DNA of 64,000 nt, from NCBI GenBank assembly GCA_008360955.1, contig LUCM01004992.1:57912-121911 (forward strand), given 5' to 3'. Within the stretch, counting starts at the first letter, position 1. Each line of letters begins with the position of its first letter. The notes under the pieces were generated by a model, which saw only the letters and a program-made list of their open reading frames with translations, did not search any database and had not been told where the DNA came from. The position numbers and the translations under genes were made by a program. This DNA is from Fasciolopsis buskii (taxonomy: Eukaryota > Platyhelminthes > Trematoda > Plagiorchiida > Fasciolidae). Shown one piece after another: positions 49,913 through 62,600 of this stretch.

Positions 49913-52900
49913 CAAGCTCAACAGCTAACAGCCAAATTCAGTGCTCCACAAGTTAAAGTCACCATGATGAGATCAGTGAACCTTGCCGCTTATGTACGAG
50001 TTGCGTGGGAATTACTTAATGACATGTTATTCAAAAGCATTTTGCGAATTTTACACTTAGTACATTGCCCACCTTGACTTGTTATTTATGAGTATTACTG
50101 TGAAAGCAAAAAATCAAAACGTTTACAGAAATCCTTATTTTGAAAATTTTTCTTATGAATGAAAACCGTACTCATTTCTCATTTCGTGAGGGCCTCATGA
50201 ACAGCTGCTTACCTTCCGAAATAATGAAGAAGTGCTTTGTTCGAAAGACCATTCTTGGATTGTTATGAGTAAACCACCCTTCGTTTGTTGCTTCATTGAG
50301 GTCTTTTCTTAAATTTTCACTTTCCTCTCTACTGTCTGATTTCTCAAGAATAACATTTCTTGATTTATTGAACATGGTGCTGTGCTTCGTGGTTATGAGC
50401 ACATGATTTTAGAAGTTAGCAACCAAGAACGGAACAAATCAGTGCGTGGATGGAGATTTTAAAATGCGGAGTCTAGTGATAATTTACAACTGTCCAAAAT
50501 ACTTCCTTTTGTCCTAAAATTGTTGGAACTCATGACCGCTAATGTGATCACAGTCCAATGTGATCGACTGAACCGAAAACCAGGGCTAGTATGCCAGGCT
50601 TACGAAAAATCCGAAAAAAATGACGAGGCAAAAATTTAAGCTCACATTTCTAATCACTGGTTTCTTAATCTCTCTTACCCAAACTGACTATGTGCAGTAA
50701 TTTCATCCTATTGTTATTCTTTTTTTCAAGTTATAGTTTCCCCATTCGATAGCGAATTCTGTGTTAGAAGCTAGCAAAATACCCTAATTTATACACTGCT
50801 CAAGTCCTAAATTCATCTCATTCATTTCACTAAATATTATGACAAATTAGCAATTGCAAGCAATTTCTATGGTTTGTTCAAGGTTTACGCAAGTAGACGG
50901 AATATTTTTCCCTATTGTGAAGTGTGTAATGAAGATTACGAGCGACCACTTTGCGCTTTCTACTAAACATATCTGATTTAGTTTGGCAGCATAGAGTTTA
51001 GCGCGTTCACATTCTGATCAGTTCTAACTTCCTTCCGAATAGCTCTGCCTTTGTCCCAAAGTGACACTCAACCGGCGCAGACAGAGTGGGGTCGATGAAC
51101 ATGTGCGCTTGTGTCCCCGTCTACAGGCGTCAAATCAAACATGTCAAACACGGTTCTTTTCGGGCAGTTGTCTGTCACCAACTCCATAAGGATAGAACAT
51201 TGATTCAGTTTTTGAAAAGAATTGCTTTATTGGAAATGAACAAACGTGAACAAGATGCCTGTTTTATTTCAGATTCGCAACTTTAAGTTTAGCGTCAGAA
51301 AAGCCTATCATATTTTCGGGGACTAATTTACCTGAAACTCCAGTTCCAGTTCTGATCAAGCCCAAAGCATCACTCTCGAAAGGTGTTCATGGCACGTCTT
51401 TACTAGTGAACATATGCAATCACGGTAGGTCGATAATTAGTGGTGCTCAAGAGCTCTTCAAACCTGTCTAAGTTTCTCAAGTGCTCCAATTAATATGAGG
51501 CCAGTGGTGACCACTTTGTACGAGTCTCTGCTACCTCGTCCTTATGAAATTCGAATGTAAGAAGCTATCCTTCAAACCTTTGGCACACCTGATCTATTGA
51601 TTGTTAACACTAGGTTTTCTTGTAAACCTTGTGACCATAGTTAATGGCGTTTGTGAGTTATGATTTCTCCATCGTCTATTAACAGGTTTGACATAATATA
51701 AATACCGGTGATGGTATTCCTAGTCGTACATAGCATGATAGTCTTTCTGTTTATTCACGCCCTCATTTATACAAAAGAATGACTTACATAAAAGGTATCC
51801 ACATTGAGGCACGAGTACGTGCGTCGGTAGGACCAGTGGATCTCACTTGTTGAATGCATTGGAGCAAACAGACTAACAATTCTCATACAAGAAGTCAAGA
51901 GACGAAGGGGATTTATGTGGGTTTTTGCCTTCTTTGTCAATTATAACGTAATTTGCTTCAATTTCAGGAAGGCGGATGCGACCGACGTACATAAGTCAAT
52001 TGGGCAAATGGACTGGAAGTAGGATGCAGAAATGTTTTGATATTCCTCGCTTGACCTCTAGCTATCTCGCCAAACCTGTAGCCTTACTAGAAAAACCGTA
52101 TTAAACCAAGCAAAGTCGATCCATGTAAACACCGACTGCATGAAAGGAAAGAAACTTAATTATGTACTGCGGTGGTTTTCGTGGTAGCGAATTAAGAATT
52201 GTTTCTGATTTGGCTTTGGTCACGTTAGTAGTGCGTAGCTACCAGCAAAACGACCTTTATACTTTCCAGCAAGGTCCTTCGATCAAATATGGTGTTATTA
52301 GCCAGAAATTAACATCTTCAACGGGTTTCGACAATGTCGCGGAAGCAATGCAAAGCCACTGATCACTATTTGATCAGATACCAAAATATGTTGTTGAGTT
52401 GAGTGTCACTGTTCACTGGGACTTATTTGGAAAAAATGCTTGTGGATTTCCTTATGTTAATTAATTGTGGGAAATGAAACTTGTTCATTTTAGCTCACGT
52501 ATCCGGGAAATATTTTACCACGTTGAAGTTAAATGTGGTCGAAAACTATCCCGTTTGGATTCACTGAATTTCACATTGACACGTGTATAACACCCACAAA
52601 CTCAAGAGAGTCTTTAACATTGACCCTCATCTTACGTAACCTTACTCACTCTACAAAAGTTCATGTTATCGCTATACTTCACCCTGGCCGTTGAAGGCAA
52701 AATTGAATGGTAACTATACTGCGTCAACCCACAAACAATGTTCATTTTAATCACTATGGTGGATGTGAACGAAAATGAAAAAGCTGTTCTTCCTACGGCC
52801 CATTTTTTCCCTATGGCCGATTCTGTTAACATCCTACTATTTTTCCCAGTCCTGTGGTCGAACGAAGACGAGAATAGATTTGGACACGGTTTACGCATTA

Positions 52901-53334
52901 GGTGAACAAAATCACTCCATCCGTTAATGCTCAATACCAATTCCACACCACTGGTGTGAGATTTTCCAGACTAGAAAGTCGTAGAACAGAAAAGAAACAT
53001 TCAATGCATGATTTGCAGTAATTCGGAGAAATTGAAATCACGTAAATCTTGTGGTGGTTTGTTGACCTCGTGAGGATTATCATTATTCACAACCGGATAT
53101 CCCCCCAGTTCGGGTGTTCATAATACGTGCTTGTTAACCTACGCCAGTGTGTAACCGAATTCTTTTCATGCGGTTCTATTCACCAGAGAATTGAAAGTCT
53201 CGCAAATCAAGTGTTCGTCAACTTAACCTCGGTTAAATCATTCGCCGTAATTTGAGGACAATTTGGTTTGGTTTCTGTCCCCAATTTTGGCGCGTGGGCT
53301 TATTTTCAGTCACGAGCACCTAGGGACCGAATAT

Positions 53335-53351
53335 GATAGACAGATAGATAG
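53335..53351. repeat. Short GATA-type repeat
   Basis: About four gata/gaca units. It is the complement of the large CTAT array at 19.04 kb, so this tetranucleotide is amplified more than once in the window. Confidence 0.8.
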
Positions 53352-55198
53352 TAACGTTGCTTTGCGTGTCCACGCAAACTGCGCGTGGTCACATTAGGCC
53401 AGTTTGCACTCAATAAATTTTCCATTTACGAAAATCTTTCCATTTTTCCCGTTGTCCTGTACATGAAATAGTGAAAATCACCCAAATTAACTTCACACAG
53501 ATCAATCCAGATCAGCTTGATTATAACTGTATTTGGTCAGTTGATTGCTTAAACATGGTGGTAATTCAGGCATATTTGACACTGTTGGTTCCAATATCGT
53601 GTATTTCAACAGGTGAGTTAAAAAACTCCAAGCTCACAACAACTCGACCAATACACGACTGGATATAAATCGCTCAAACTGTAAAAACATCTTCAGCTGC
53701 ACGAAATTTGTTACACAGCAGTCGTGTTTTTCCATCGGTTGCTGTTTAATGTTCCACAAAAGAATTATCAATGTAACATTTTGGTGATTTTCAATGGTCA
53801 GTTTAGCATCAGCACTGTCAGCTTAGTCACTTTATAATCGAATCCATTCTGCCAATATCATAGTGGAATATTTTATCTGTTAGTCTACTCTAAATACCAG
53901 TCTGAGTTTCAGTAGGGTAAATACTACACCAATGTATGCCTTTGAGTGCCTTCGAACGTTTCAATAACCATTGGGCAATCTGCCGAGGGAGTACAGTGAA
54001 CTGAAGCAATTGACTTGCATTCCTATTTGAGGATGACAAGTGCACCTACAAATGCACAGAAACTCGGTTTGTGACTTCAAGCATTTGTATTGGTTGCAAA
54101 TGAAAATGACATCCGGTACGGGGCACTGTTTGAAACCAATCTGAGCGTAATTACTTCAATAAATGCACCGTAAAAAGTCAGCACTTGTTAGAAAATATCT
54201 GTTCGGCTCTCAGATCGCCACACATTTGTCAGTCCCATCAATATCGGCTGTTTCTACTAAGTCCGCTGGGAACCAGATGAGATGGAACCATAAATCTTGT
54301 TGAGTTATCACTCCAATTGGTTTTTATAGGTTTGCCACGTTCAGCTGTTGCTGGGCAAATAGTCCGGTGTTTAAGCTTGTCCATCAAAAGCGAATGGCAT
54401 TGTTATGCGGTATTTTGGCTTGATCTGTCTAGGGCATTTGTGTTTACCTTTGTCCTGGGTAATGGGTGGGATAGTTCCATCCTTAGATTGCCAAATATTG
54501 TCCGTCGCTGGCCGACTGAGACTGTGCACATTCCTCTGCTAAAAATGCGACTTTAGGAATGAGATGGTGATCAACTGAACACCGCCAAGTAAACGACTGG
54601 TGAATAGTTGCAGGGTTTAACTCAGAACCTTGCACTGAAAACAGCTATCATCATTTGTACTAATTTCAATTTTTTCATAGCGTTGAACCACTGCCATCTG
54701 ATACAATAGGATAGGTTATGCAGGAAAAGTTATAACTTTTTGTGTTATTAACAGTAGATTACATAAACTGTGAAATTATTCATCCTGTAATATTATATGA
54801 TGGGCTCCGAAAGATCTTCGGGAAACCGCTCCCAAGCTTAATGTCTCGGGCTTTCGACTAGTAGTCGTTCGTCTCGGTTTCGTGTCCTAGTTCGAATGAT
54901 TCATAAGCAAGAAGAAACAGCTGTACAGTGCTTTCAAGATTTGTTATAGCCGAGTTCAATACTGATATCCCACGGTGAATATTTGCGTGAATTAGGCATT
55001 CGCCTCAAAATTTCAGTCACGTGAATTTTAGGTAAAAATATATTGAGCTAATTCAATTGGTTCGAGAACGAAGTGATGCCTTATTTCTGTGATTTTCCTG
55101 CAGTTCTCACTGACAGGTTTTAGGTGACAAGTGTGTCGTTTCACACCAAAATCACGGACGACTAATCAAGATTGACAGAAAGATGTGTTAAGGTTTTT

Positions 55199-55216
55199 GT
55201 GTGTGTGTATGTGTGT
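55199..55216. repeat. Short (GT)n repeat
   Basis: Eighteen bases of gt dinucleotides with one interruption. Confidence 0.9.
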
Positions 55217-56632
55217 TTCTGTTCTCGCATTCAAATGGCGAACATCACAGAGCAGACAGTTTATGAATGGGATCGTAGTTAAACTAGGGACTAAATGAAT
55301 CCCGACACAGATGCAGCACGATAGCGTGAGCTAACTAATCATTCAGACAGACGAATACACGTTTCGTATGCGTGTACAATTTTAAACAGGGCAGTATGCT
55401 ATTACTAACACTGCATATTGCAGACTGATGGAGGTTGTTCTACCGACAGCTGTAATCCTGCCGCTAATCACACCCCCACTTCGTGCGCATGTATGAGTGA
55501 TAAAAAAAACACTCGATGGATTGCAACTAAGCTGGCAATTACCTTTTTCTAATTGATTCTATTTCTCGTTTTTCTATTAAGCAAATTCAGCACTGTTTAG
55601 GGAAGAGCGCACAAAAAATAACCCGAAAGACTGTACAAAAGTCAGCAGTTATTCGGATGGCCAACTATAAGCAAAACCTTTCCAAGGGCAACTTTGCTCA
55701 AGGGAGTTTTCCGTCGGAGGATTCAGAAAGATCGGGCACGCTGACCATAACGTCAATTCATTAGCGCCCCCGGGCATTTATATCTCATGTAATGATGTTG
55801 CTTGGAATGAGAGGCATTCGTGTACATATAGGTCTTGGCTGGTGTTTACCGAGTTGACACATTCGTGACGTTTGTGCAGTATCCTTTCATTGATCACATT
55901 TCAAGTCCACAGCACTGCGGTAATATCGATGCTGTCAAGTCGTTCAAAAGCAGCCGCTGGAGACAGGCTTGCAAAGACTGTTTGTGTTTGAACACTTTTT
56001 CTTTCATAGTTCTGGTAGAGCATAGTGCGAGAATTGTATTAACCAAGCTGAGGTCGGACGTAAGATGCTAGATCGAAAAACTGTCAGCCAAACAGGTATT
56101 ACATCTAAATTACCTAAGGAGGTTGGGACCTGTGTTACTTATAACAGTATACACTCCTCTCTGAATCATGTAATTGTTGGGAGTCAGAGCGGCCTGGTCA
56201 CTTTATGACCTGTATGACGAGCATGAAAAAACTACTCAGTATAATGTTTCCAATCGGTCAAATTTGATTACCCAGTTAGAATCCACGAGGTACCTCATCT
56301 TGGTTAATGAATATTTTAAGGAATATGGCTTAATGTCCTAGTCGTTGGAGTTCTTGGTCTAAAAATATCTCCCCTCCTGTTTGCTTCTTCTGTTTCATGG
56401 CCTTCCGCTTTACCTTTCCCACTTGGCTGCTCTCTTGGCCACGGCCCTTTCCCTGAAGCTGATGCAAGAGGGCTACCAAAACCGGAGAACATCCGCAACA
56501 GGGAAGCAGTAATATAAACTGAACTGCACTGAAATCTCCCCTAGTTGGTAATTTAAATTAGGCCATAAACCTCCTTCCTCCTATATTGCAAATAGAAGTG
56601 AATGACAACACTGATACTAATATTAACCCACT

Positions 56633-56815
56633 TTACACATTAAGAAGTATAGATTCATCAGGCAGAATTGCATCATATTCGAGTGATTTCATAAGGGCAT
56701 AGTGAAATTCTGGATTTACATATTCATCCTCTAAATGTAATATTTGACTTAAAGTCTGGCACAAAAATAAAAGAGTGTCAAAGCACCGTGCAAGGGAACT
56801 CTCATCAGCGAACAA
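56633..56815 (-). CDS. Short minus-strand ORF, helical and acidic
   Basis: Open for about 62 codons on the minus strand, ending TAA at 56633-56635, with no ATG near its start (the listed start is TTG). The peptide (LARCFDTLLFLCQTLSQIL, then HLEDEYVNPEFHYALMKSL) looks like an amphipathic helical protein, so an exon is possible. No poly(A) hexamer follows within about 100 bases. No family is recognised. Confidence 0.15.
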   Translation of the reverse strand: MFADESSLARCFDTLLFLCQTLSQILHLEDEYVNPEFHYALMKSLEYDAILPDESILLNV

Positions 56816-57178
56816 ATAGTTTTACATAATTCACGGTTCAATTTTTCCGATAAGCGTACGGCAAAAAATATCCGTCCAAGTCTAACTTTAGGTAAGTCTG
56901 ACAAGTTTTCTCCGGCATACTTTTAGGGCAGCCTCTGTAGATAATTTGGCTTCCAATGACTTTTCAGAACAATGTGAGAAATATTACTTGCAACAGACTG
57001 TGTGCGTTGATGCTGTAATGAGCGGTTTTCTCGACCAGAAGTTTAAAACTCACGCATTTTTGCATTGTGAATCAGAATCAGTACTGGAACAAAGCAAAAA
57101 CAACCAATGTTTGCTTTGCGATTTTTAAGGTATAAGAAAAATTATCTTAAGTTACCTTCGATTTTCGGCTCTTCATTT

Positions 57179-57361
57179 CTACTTTACTTTCTTCTTTTCA
57201 CTCGAATGCCATTCATTTTTCCAAAAGGACGGAAAATTGGTAGTAGAATACCTCGGTCTAATCAGAAGGAACAACTTTAGTTCATGTGCATCGCTTAACG
57301 CCACGTCGTCTTTCTGACTGGAAACGTATCTAATAAAGTGTTCTAAAATCCTTTTCTTCAC
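57179..57361 (-). CDS. Short minus-strand ORF with an acceptor-like 5' edge
   Basis: Read leftward from 57361, an acceptor-like string (cctagttctcag) is followed by RILEHFIRYVSSQKDDVAL, then DAHELKLFLLIRPRY, and a basic end before TAG. It conflicts with the plus-strand donor/acceptor model just to its right only in strand, not in bases. Together with the ORF at 56633-56815 it could belong to a minus-strand gene, but no splice-compatible junction between them was found. Confidence 0.13.
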   Translation of the reverse strand: MKKRILEHFIRYVSSQKDDVALSDAHELKLFLLIRPRYSTTNFPSFWKNEWHSSEKKKVK

Positions 57362-57371
57362 TGAGAACTAG

Positions 57372-57476
57372 GCTTCCTCGTGTGCGATTCATTGCCCGTC
57401 GTATAACTCATTCTTAATATGGGCAAGACTAGGTCAATCGACTCTGTTTGCGGAACACGAATATAACCATATACAA
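57372..57476 (+). CDS. Possible internal exon upstream of the 59-kb ORF
   Basis: This 35-codon open stretch is preceded by a pyrimidine-rich run (ccttttcttcactgag) ending in tag and followed by a consensus 5' splice site (caa then gtaagt at 57477). It begins and ends in phase 0, compatible with splicing onto the candidate terminal exon at 59078 or 59138 in phase 0. The peptide (FLIWARLGQSTLFAEHEY in its middle) matches no family I know. Donor-like and acceptor-like strings of this quality arise by chance several times in a window this long, so this is a hypothesis only. Confidence 0.15.
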
Positions 57477-58194
57477 GTAAGTTTTTCCAATTGGTTTTGG
57501 CAAAACAGTCATTCCTTTCAAATTCGAGCTCCATAAATGCACTTTACAGTTTGCCTTTCGTTCACACGACACAAGCTTGCCCACTGGTAGAGAAATCTAC
57601 AAGTTCCCATCTCTGCCAGAATTCGACTTCAGAATATGCCATGTTGTATTAATGATTCGAAATTAAACACTTCCCTCATTCCTCTTAGCATTTTCTAGTT
57701 GATTAACGTGATGCCATTACAAATTACAACTAAAAATAAACGGAGCTTAATTTTATTTGCAAATATGTTCCCAAGTGTTAGTACAATCATGCTGATTATC
57801 CATCCACAACAGCACTGCTTCGAAAATCGAAATATAGCAATCAAGCCTTGAATTCTGTTAAACGTTTGCCGAACAAAATAATAAGGTATATCACATCTAG
57901 TGAACAGAACCGTTGTAAACGTGACAGACTTCTCCTGATTCTTTTAAAATTATTTTTAAAATAAGACGGAATGCAGGCCAGCCTATCGTTTTCTATCATT
58001 TCGGAAAATTATCACCCTCCCCTACTCCCTGTAAGGGATGCTAGGGGATTTGAAAATACGGGACAACAATAACATCAAGATCTCAAAATCATCAAGCCTT
58101 ATTTCTGTCGTCAAACCCCATTGATATTGATGTTGTAAGAATCATAGTGACTTCATTTTATCTCGTTACTGCTAAATGAAAGAAGATCGATGAA

Positions 58195-58371
58195 ATGTGG
58201 TGTGCACATATTCATCCCAAGACACTTTGGGACCACATTGTTCGCAAACTACCGGGGCAGTACAATATATGCGAATGCGAATATTTGTATCACCCTGATT
58301 TGAAAAATGGAACAGTTGTCCTTATGCTGACTGTCCCCAGTGGACAGCGATGCAGACGAAATAAGAGCTAG
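58195..58371 (+). CDS. Short ORF, 58 codons, coding-like
   Basis: ATG at 58195, TAG at 58369-58371. The peptide contains MWCAHIHPKTLWDHIV, KLPGQYNICECEYLYHP and VLMLTVPSGQRCRRNKS, with several Cys and His residues. It lies between the two proposed exons of the 57-60 kb model but has no good donor before its stop, so it does not fit that model. No family is recognised. Confidence 0.15.
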   Translation: MWCAHIHPKTLWDHIVRKLPGQYNICECEYLYHPDLKNGTVVLMLTVPSGQRCRRNKS

Positions 58372-58990
58372 TGTCATAAGGAAAAGCTGGCGTCCGTAAC
58401 AGATCAAATGGAATAAAATTTAAGAATTTGCGTCCCTGAAGTTAACAGAACAGCAAGACCATCGAGCTGGCATACGATAAATGATATGCTTACCACCCGA
58501 AAAAGTGCACGTAAACCAGCTGTTCAAACTAATTTAGTGGGATCAGCACCGATGTATGACATACTATTTGTGTGCAAATCACGTCCGCATTAAACCGACA
58601 GTTCGAAATCATCAGTTATGTAACCATTCTTCGGTGATATCTATCTTGAAAAACTGTAGATGAAATAGTCCACTTCTTTGTTTTTTTAATTTAAAAGGCG
58701 ACTGCTACCAAAACCACATTATATACCGGGATTGAGAAATTTATCATTTTTCGTCGGAAAATTCAAACTTTCATTCAGTTTATCTGCTATCCACCAGGTC
58801 AGACAAGGGTGTGTGCACTTTCAGCTATTATGTAACTGCTTACTTTAAACAGATAATTGTCAATTTTACGATCACAGCTCCTAAACAGGCGGTCCGATTA
58901 TCACGTAGTGTGTTTATTTTCATGCGGTTAATTGGACAACGTAATAAACGAATGTTGGTTTACGACTAGAACCTGGCGCGTTTTATTTCA

Positions 58991-59590
58991 ATGGTCGGTT
59001 GTCTAATGTATTGTCTCCCAATTAATGTCAGTTTTAGCATCCGTTTATTCATAAATTGGGCGAATCTTGTAACGCAGATGTGCGATATATTCATGCTTCA
59101 CAGAGTTATACGCGGTTATTCTCTTTCGTCTAAAAAGGCGAACAGAACTATGTGGATAGAAACACGCCAGGGCACTAGCGGAAATCATGGAAGCAACCAG
59201 CAACTTTTTCCTCTGGTTGAGAGAAGTTCATCGGTAGTGCTTGTCGACATTTCTGCTAGCGGGCCTCGAAATTTGGATACGAATTTTCGGATTGGGTTGA
59301 ACTTTAAAAATGTCTACTATAACATCAATCCGGAGTTTGATTTTCACGATAATGAACTTATTGTTGCCAGTCCTAAATCCCAGGAAAATGGGCGGGTGCG
59401 ACATAGCGAAGGTCGTTTCCTGGCCAGACTGCCAAGGTTGGAAGTCCAAAATCAGTTAATCGTACGGCTAGTGCTAATAACCAAAAACACTGCTTTATTG
59501 ATGGTCCCTGCAACAAGTAATCCAAAGAAAGCTTTTCTGCTAAACAAACTCCACTATGCAGCAAAAGTTAGCCCTGGCTTAGTACAATGA
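58991..59590 (+). CDS. Best coding candidate: 199-codon ORF, likely terminal exon, product unknown
   Basis: Open from 58970 (after TAG) to TGA at 59588-59590, with first ATG at 58991. Assuming about 40% GC I estimate well under 0.1 such ORFs by chance in this window. The more protein-like part starts after possible 3' splice sites at 59077 (cag) or 59137 (aaaag after a pyrimidine-rich run). It includes SSSVVLVDISASG, FRIGLNFKNVYYNINPEF, NELIVASPK, GRFLARLPRL and NQLIVRLVLI, an alternation of short hydrophobic strands that suggests a beta-rich fold. There is no transmembrane helix or known motif I recognise. ATTAAA, a common poly(A) signal variant, lies 28 bases after the stop (59618-59623), which suits a last exon. 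Two antisense ORFs inside it are shadows. The true 5' boundary is unknown. Alternatives are a decayed transposon frame or a chance ORF. Confidence 0.4.
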   Translation: MVGCLMYCLPINVSFSIRLFINWANLVTQMCDIFMLHRVIRGYSLSSKKANRTMWIETRQGTSGNHGSNQQLFPLVERSSSVVLVDISASGPRNLDTNFRIGLNFKNVYYNINPEFDFHDNELIVASPKSQENGRVRHSEGRFLARLPRLEVQNQLIVRLVLITKNTALLMVPATSNPKKAFLLNKLHYAAKVSPGLVQ

Positions 59591-59623
59591 ACCCTTTGGA
59601 ACAAAAAATTTACATAAATTAAA

Positions 59624-62600
59624 GCCTACTCATTAGCCTAAAAAACTGTTACAACATGGCTAATTTCTCCTGAACCCAACATTTACTGTCCAAAAATCGT
59701 TTGTAATATTCTATATATTAATAGGACTCTTTATATTTCTTAGGATGCAGTGATATAGCCGCTGGAGGGTGAAAATAACTGAAGCAAATTCTTGTCGCCT
59801 ACTTCCAGCCCTCGGGTTCCGTTAATTCAGAAATCCGTTCTCGTCTCCCGTCCAAGAAACGAAAGACCACTAATATTATAATCCGAGAGTTAATTTCACC
59901 GTGTCAAATACTGCTAGGCTTCAGGCACAATACTGCAAATTGCAAGTTTTTTAATTCATCAGGACACGACAAGGAAAAACCATCAGTTGGCTCAGTCCAA
60001 ACAATCAAATCTGCCCAGTACCCCAGTTTCTATGTCACGGCTAGGGCTACTGGCACAGACATAAACGATCCAACATCCATTAGCGTTATTACCAAATTTG
60101 TTCAAGTGATGAGGAAGATCTCGGCCGGCCAGTTCGCTTTTTATTGGTCCGTTACAGAAACAGTGATTGCTAAACGACCTGCGCCATTCAATATATTCAG
60201 CGGAAAGTTAAACCCATATTTCTGCTAACATTCAGTATTTAATTATTAAATCTAAGTTGTGTCCGGTATAGATTACGCTCAACTTGGTTAGGCTGTATTG
60301 TATTTATTTGTTTTCCGAGCTGCTTATTGAAGCTTGATGTAGATAGGTGCTACCTGCCCTTTGTTCAAAACAATGCATTGGCTTAGTCGCATTCCTCTCT
60401 CTGTATCAGATCCCTTTCTATCACGTAAAGTGACTAATTCTGCGAATAACTTTGTCAACGGCAAACGGTGAATTGAAACAACCAAATAATCATGTTTTGC
60501 TATTCATATCCTGTTCCCAATAGCGATGATAAATGCGTTGAATGGATGGATTCGCAACGGCGATTAAACCGTTGTCGGTCCTTATATGGAACCGTCAAAC
60601 GGCTCCCATCTCACGAATGGCGATACACGCACAGCAACTTCTTATACGTCATTCGCCAGTTTGCAAACTAGTAAAATCACTTAATCATGTGAGTTATTGC
60701 CGGCACGTTCGAATCTGGTCAGTCTAAGTAAAACAGAAGAAAACTGATATCGCAGTCATGGGACTGCGTCTTCGTATGCGGTGGAATCGAAAATGTTTGG
60801 CATTTTTGGTTTTGCAGGATATCTGCGTTTTACCGACTGCAGTAGGCAGTCATTCAACTAAGTTAGGCGGAGGGGTTCATCTCTGAGCAAGCTATCCGCA
60901 TTTTAGGCAGGGGACTGCGGATTTTGAATGGGCACTTCATTTCTGATTCATACCTATTTCCAAGAAATTTAGCATTTAACTTGCAGTATTTTGGCTTTTC
61001 TCGTCCACAGATTTTTTCTTTTTTATCATTTTCCATGATCATGTAAAATGTTGGTTGCGTAGGTGAACAGTCACGTGATATCCACTAGTTTCTCCGTAAC
61101 TGTTGTGGGAAATGATTTTTTCGGAAGTCGATGATGATGAATTCAATTTTGCTGACAACGTCTTATGTGGGCCGTACTTGGAAAGACGACGGAAGTTTGG
61201 TCCAGCTGTATTAGGCGTCAGTGGGCTTTTGGGAAATGAAAAATACGCCCACGACAGACTACGCGATGTTGCTTTAATTCACAAGATCAAACACAATTCA
61301 CGATGAGGAGTTGAGCTGCTTTGTAAATCCATCTTCGGCTCAGTGCTTGGTACATGCTTGAGCTGAGAATCCTGACTTCGGCCTTCTTCCTTTGGTGGTC
61401 GTGTATCGCTAAGTATGCTGAATTGCGAATGGTTTATTACCGGTGGGACAATATTCACTAGGGATCGTAACACTAACACAGGACAAAGAGGTCCGTTTGA
61501 CGATAAAAATTGCACTCTGTGTTCGTGCGCTATTCCTATCAAGGAGTAACTTTCCAACTTTAGTGTTAGCGACTTGAAAAATTGCGACTGAGCATCACTA
61601 CCTCCATTGACGGCAAATTAGGTTTACATCCACGGTAACTTCTGAGTTTTATGCACATACAAACACCCAAAAACGTGCCCACGCCGTTGTAACCGTGTTT
61701 AGCTGACAAACCGGGTAGCCACCAGAATGGAAATTCATAATACCCATCTTTTCGATTCCAAGAAGAAGTTACCCAAAGACATGATCTTTCAATTTCTAAA
61801 GTTTAAAAATTTATCACCAAACATCCAGTTAGACATTGGTTCTGTGATCAGCACTTAGTGGCCCATCATTTATGACGGACCGTAACTTCTTGCGATCGGA
61901 GTTGTGAATGTCAAGGCATACCTTTGAAAGCCATAAAAATTAGCTCAACCAATTCACTCGGCACGAGTTCGAGCCTGTGTACTGTTATTTAATGTATTCG
62001 TATCTTACATGGGTGATAACAGTTGATGCAACTGCGAAATAGTTCGTACAGAGCACAAACGTGAAATTAGTCACAGGGAACGTTGTTGGAGGCAGGATAA
62101 TTTTTCAAAACTTGATGACAGCTAACTGTACGAGATCATAATATTTGCAACACTCCACGTACACAACTGTTACATTATTTCCGTATCATGGCAACAAAAA
62201 TCGCAAGCATTAACCAGTTGATCAATGGACCTAGAGACTGACTGGTATTGGAAGTCAATTCACGAGAAAATCTTCCAGTTCACGATAAGGTTCTATTCTA
62301 ATATAATCCCGACACATTTCATTTCAAATACCAGCTTTATCTTAATAACGGCTACAACAATTACGCTCGTAACTTGATTAAGTGAAACCTGGTGTTAACT
62401 CGTCATTTTCTGGGGACCATTAGCAAAACTGAAAAGAAACAAGAGCTTTTATAATTAATGCTGGACAGAAAGTGGAAATGTATTAATGAAAATATGCCAA
62501 ACTACTGACTGGCCAGAAGCTACTGCGGTGAAGTCTCGTCTGATGAAAGCACCACAATGCGTTCGGAACTAGATTTCAAATCTTCGCACAGTTTCTGCTT

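Larger units (their letters stand above)
49913..56632. other. No gene seen; non-coding stretch
   Basis: ORFs of 60-104 codons without motifs. Two plus-strand stretches have exon-like edges, about 53502-53611 (cacacag before, gtgagt after) and about 54331-54461 (ttttatag before, gtaatg after). Neither peptide is recognisable. Confidence 0.45.
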
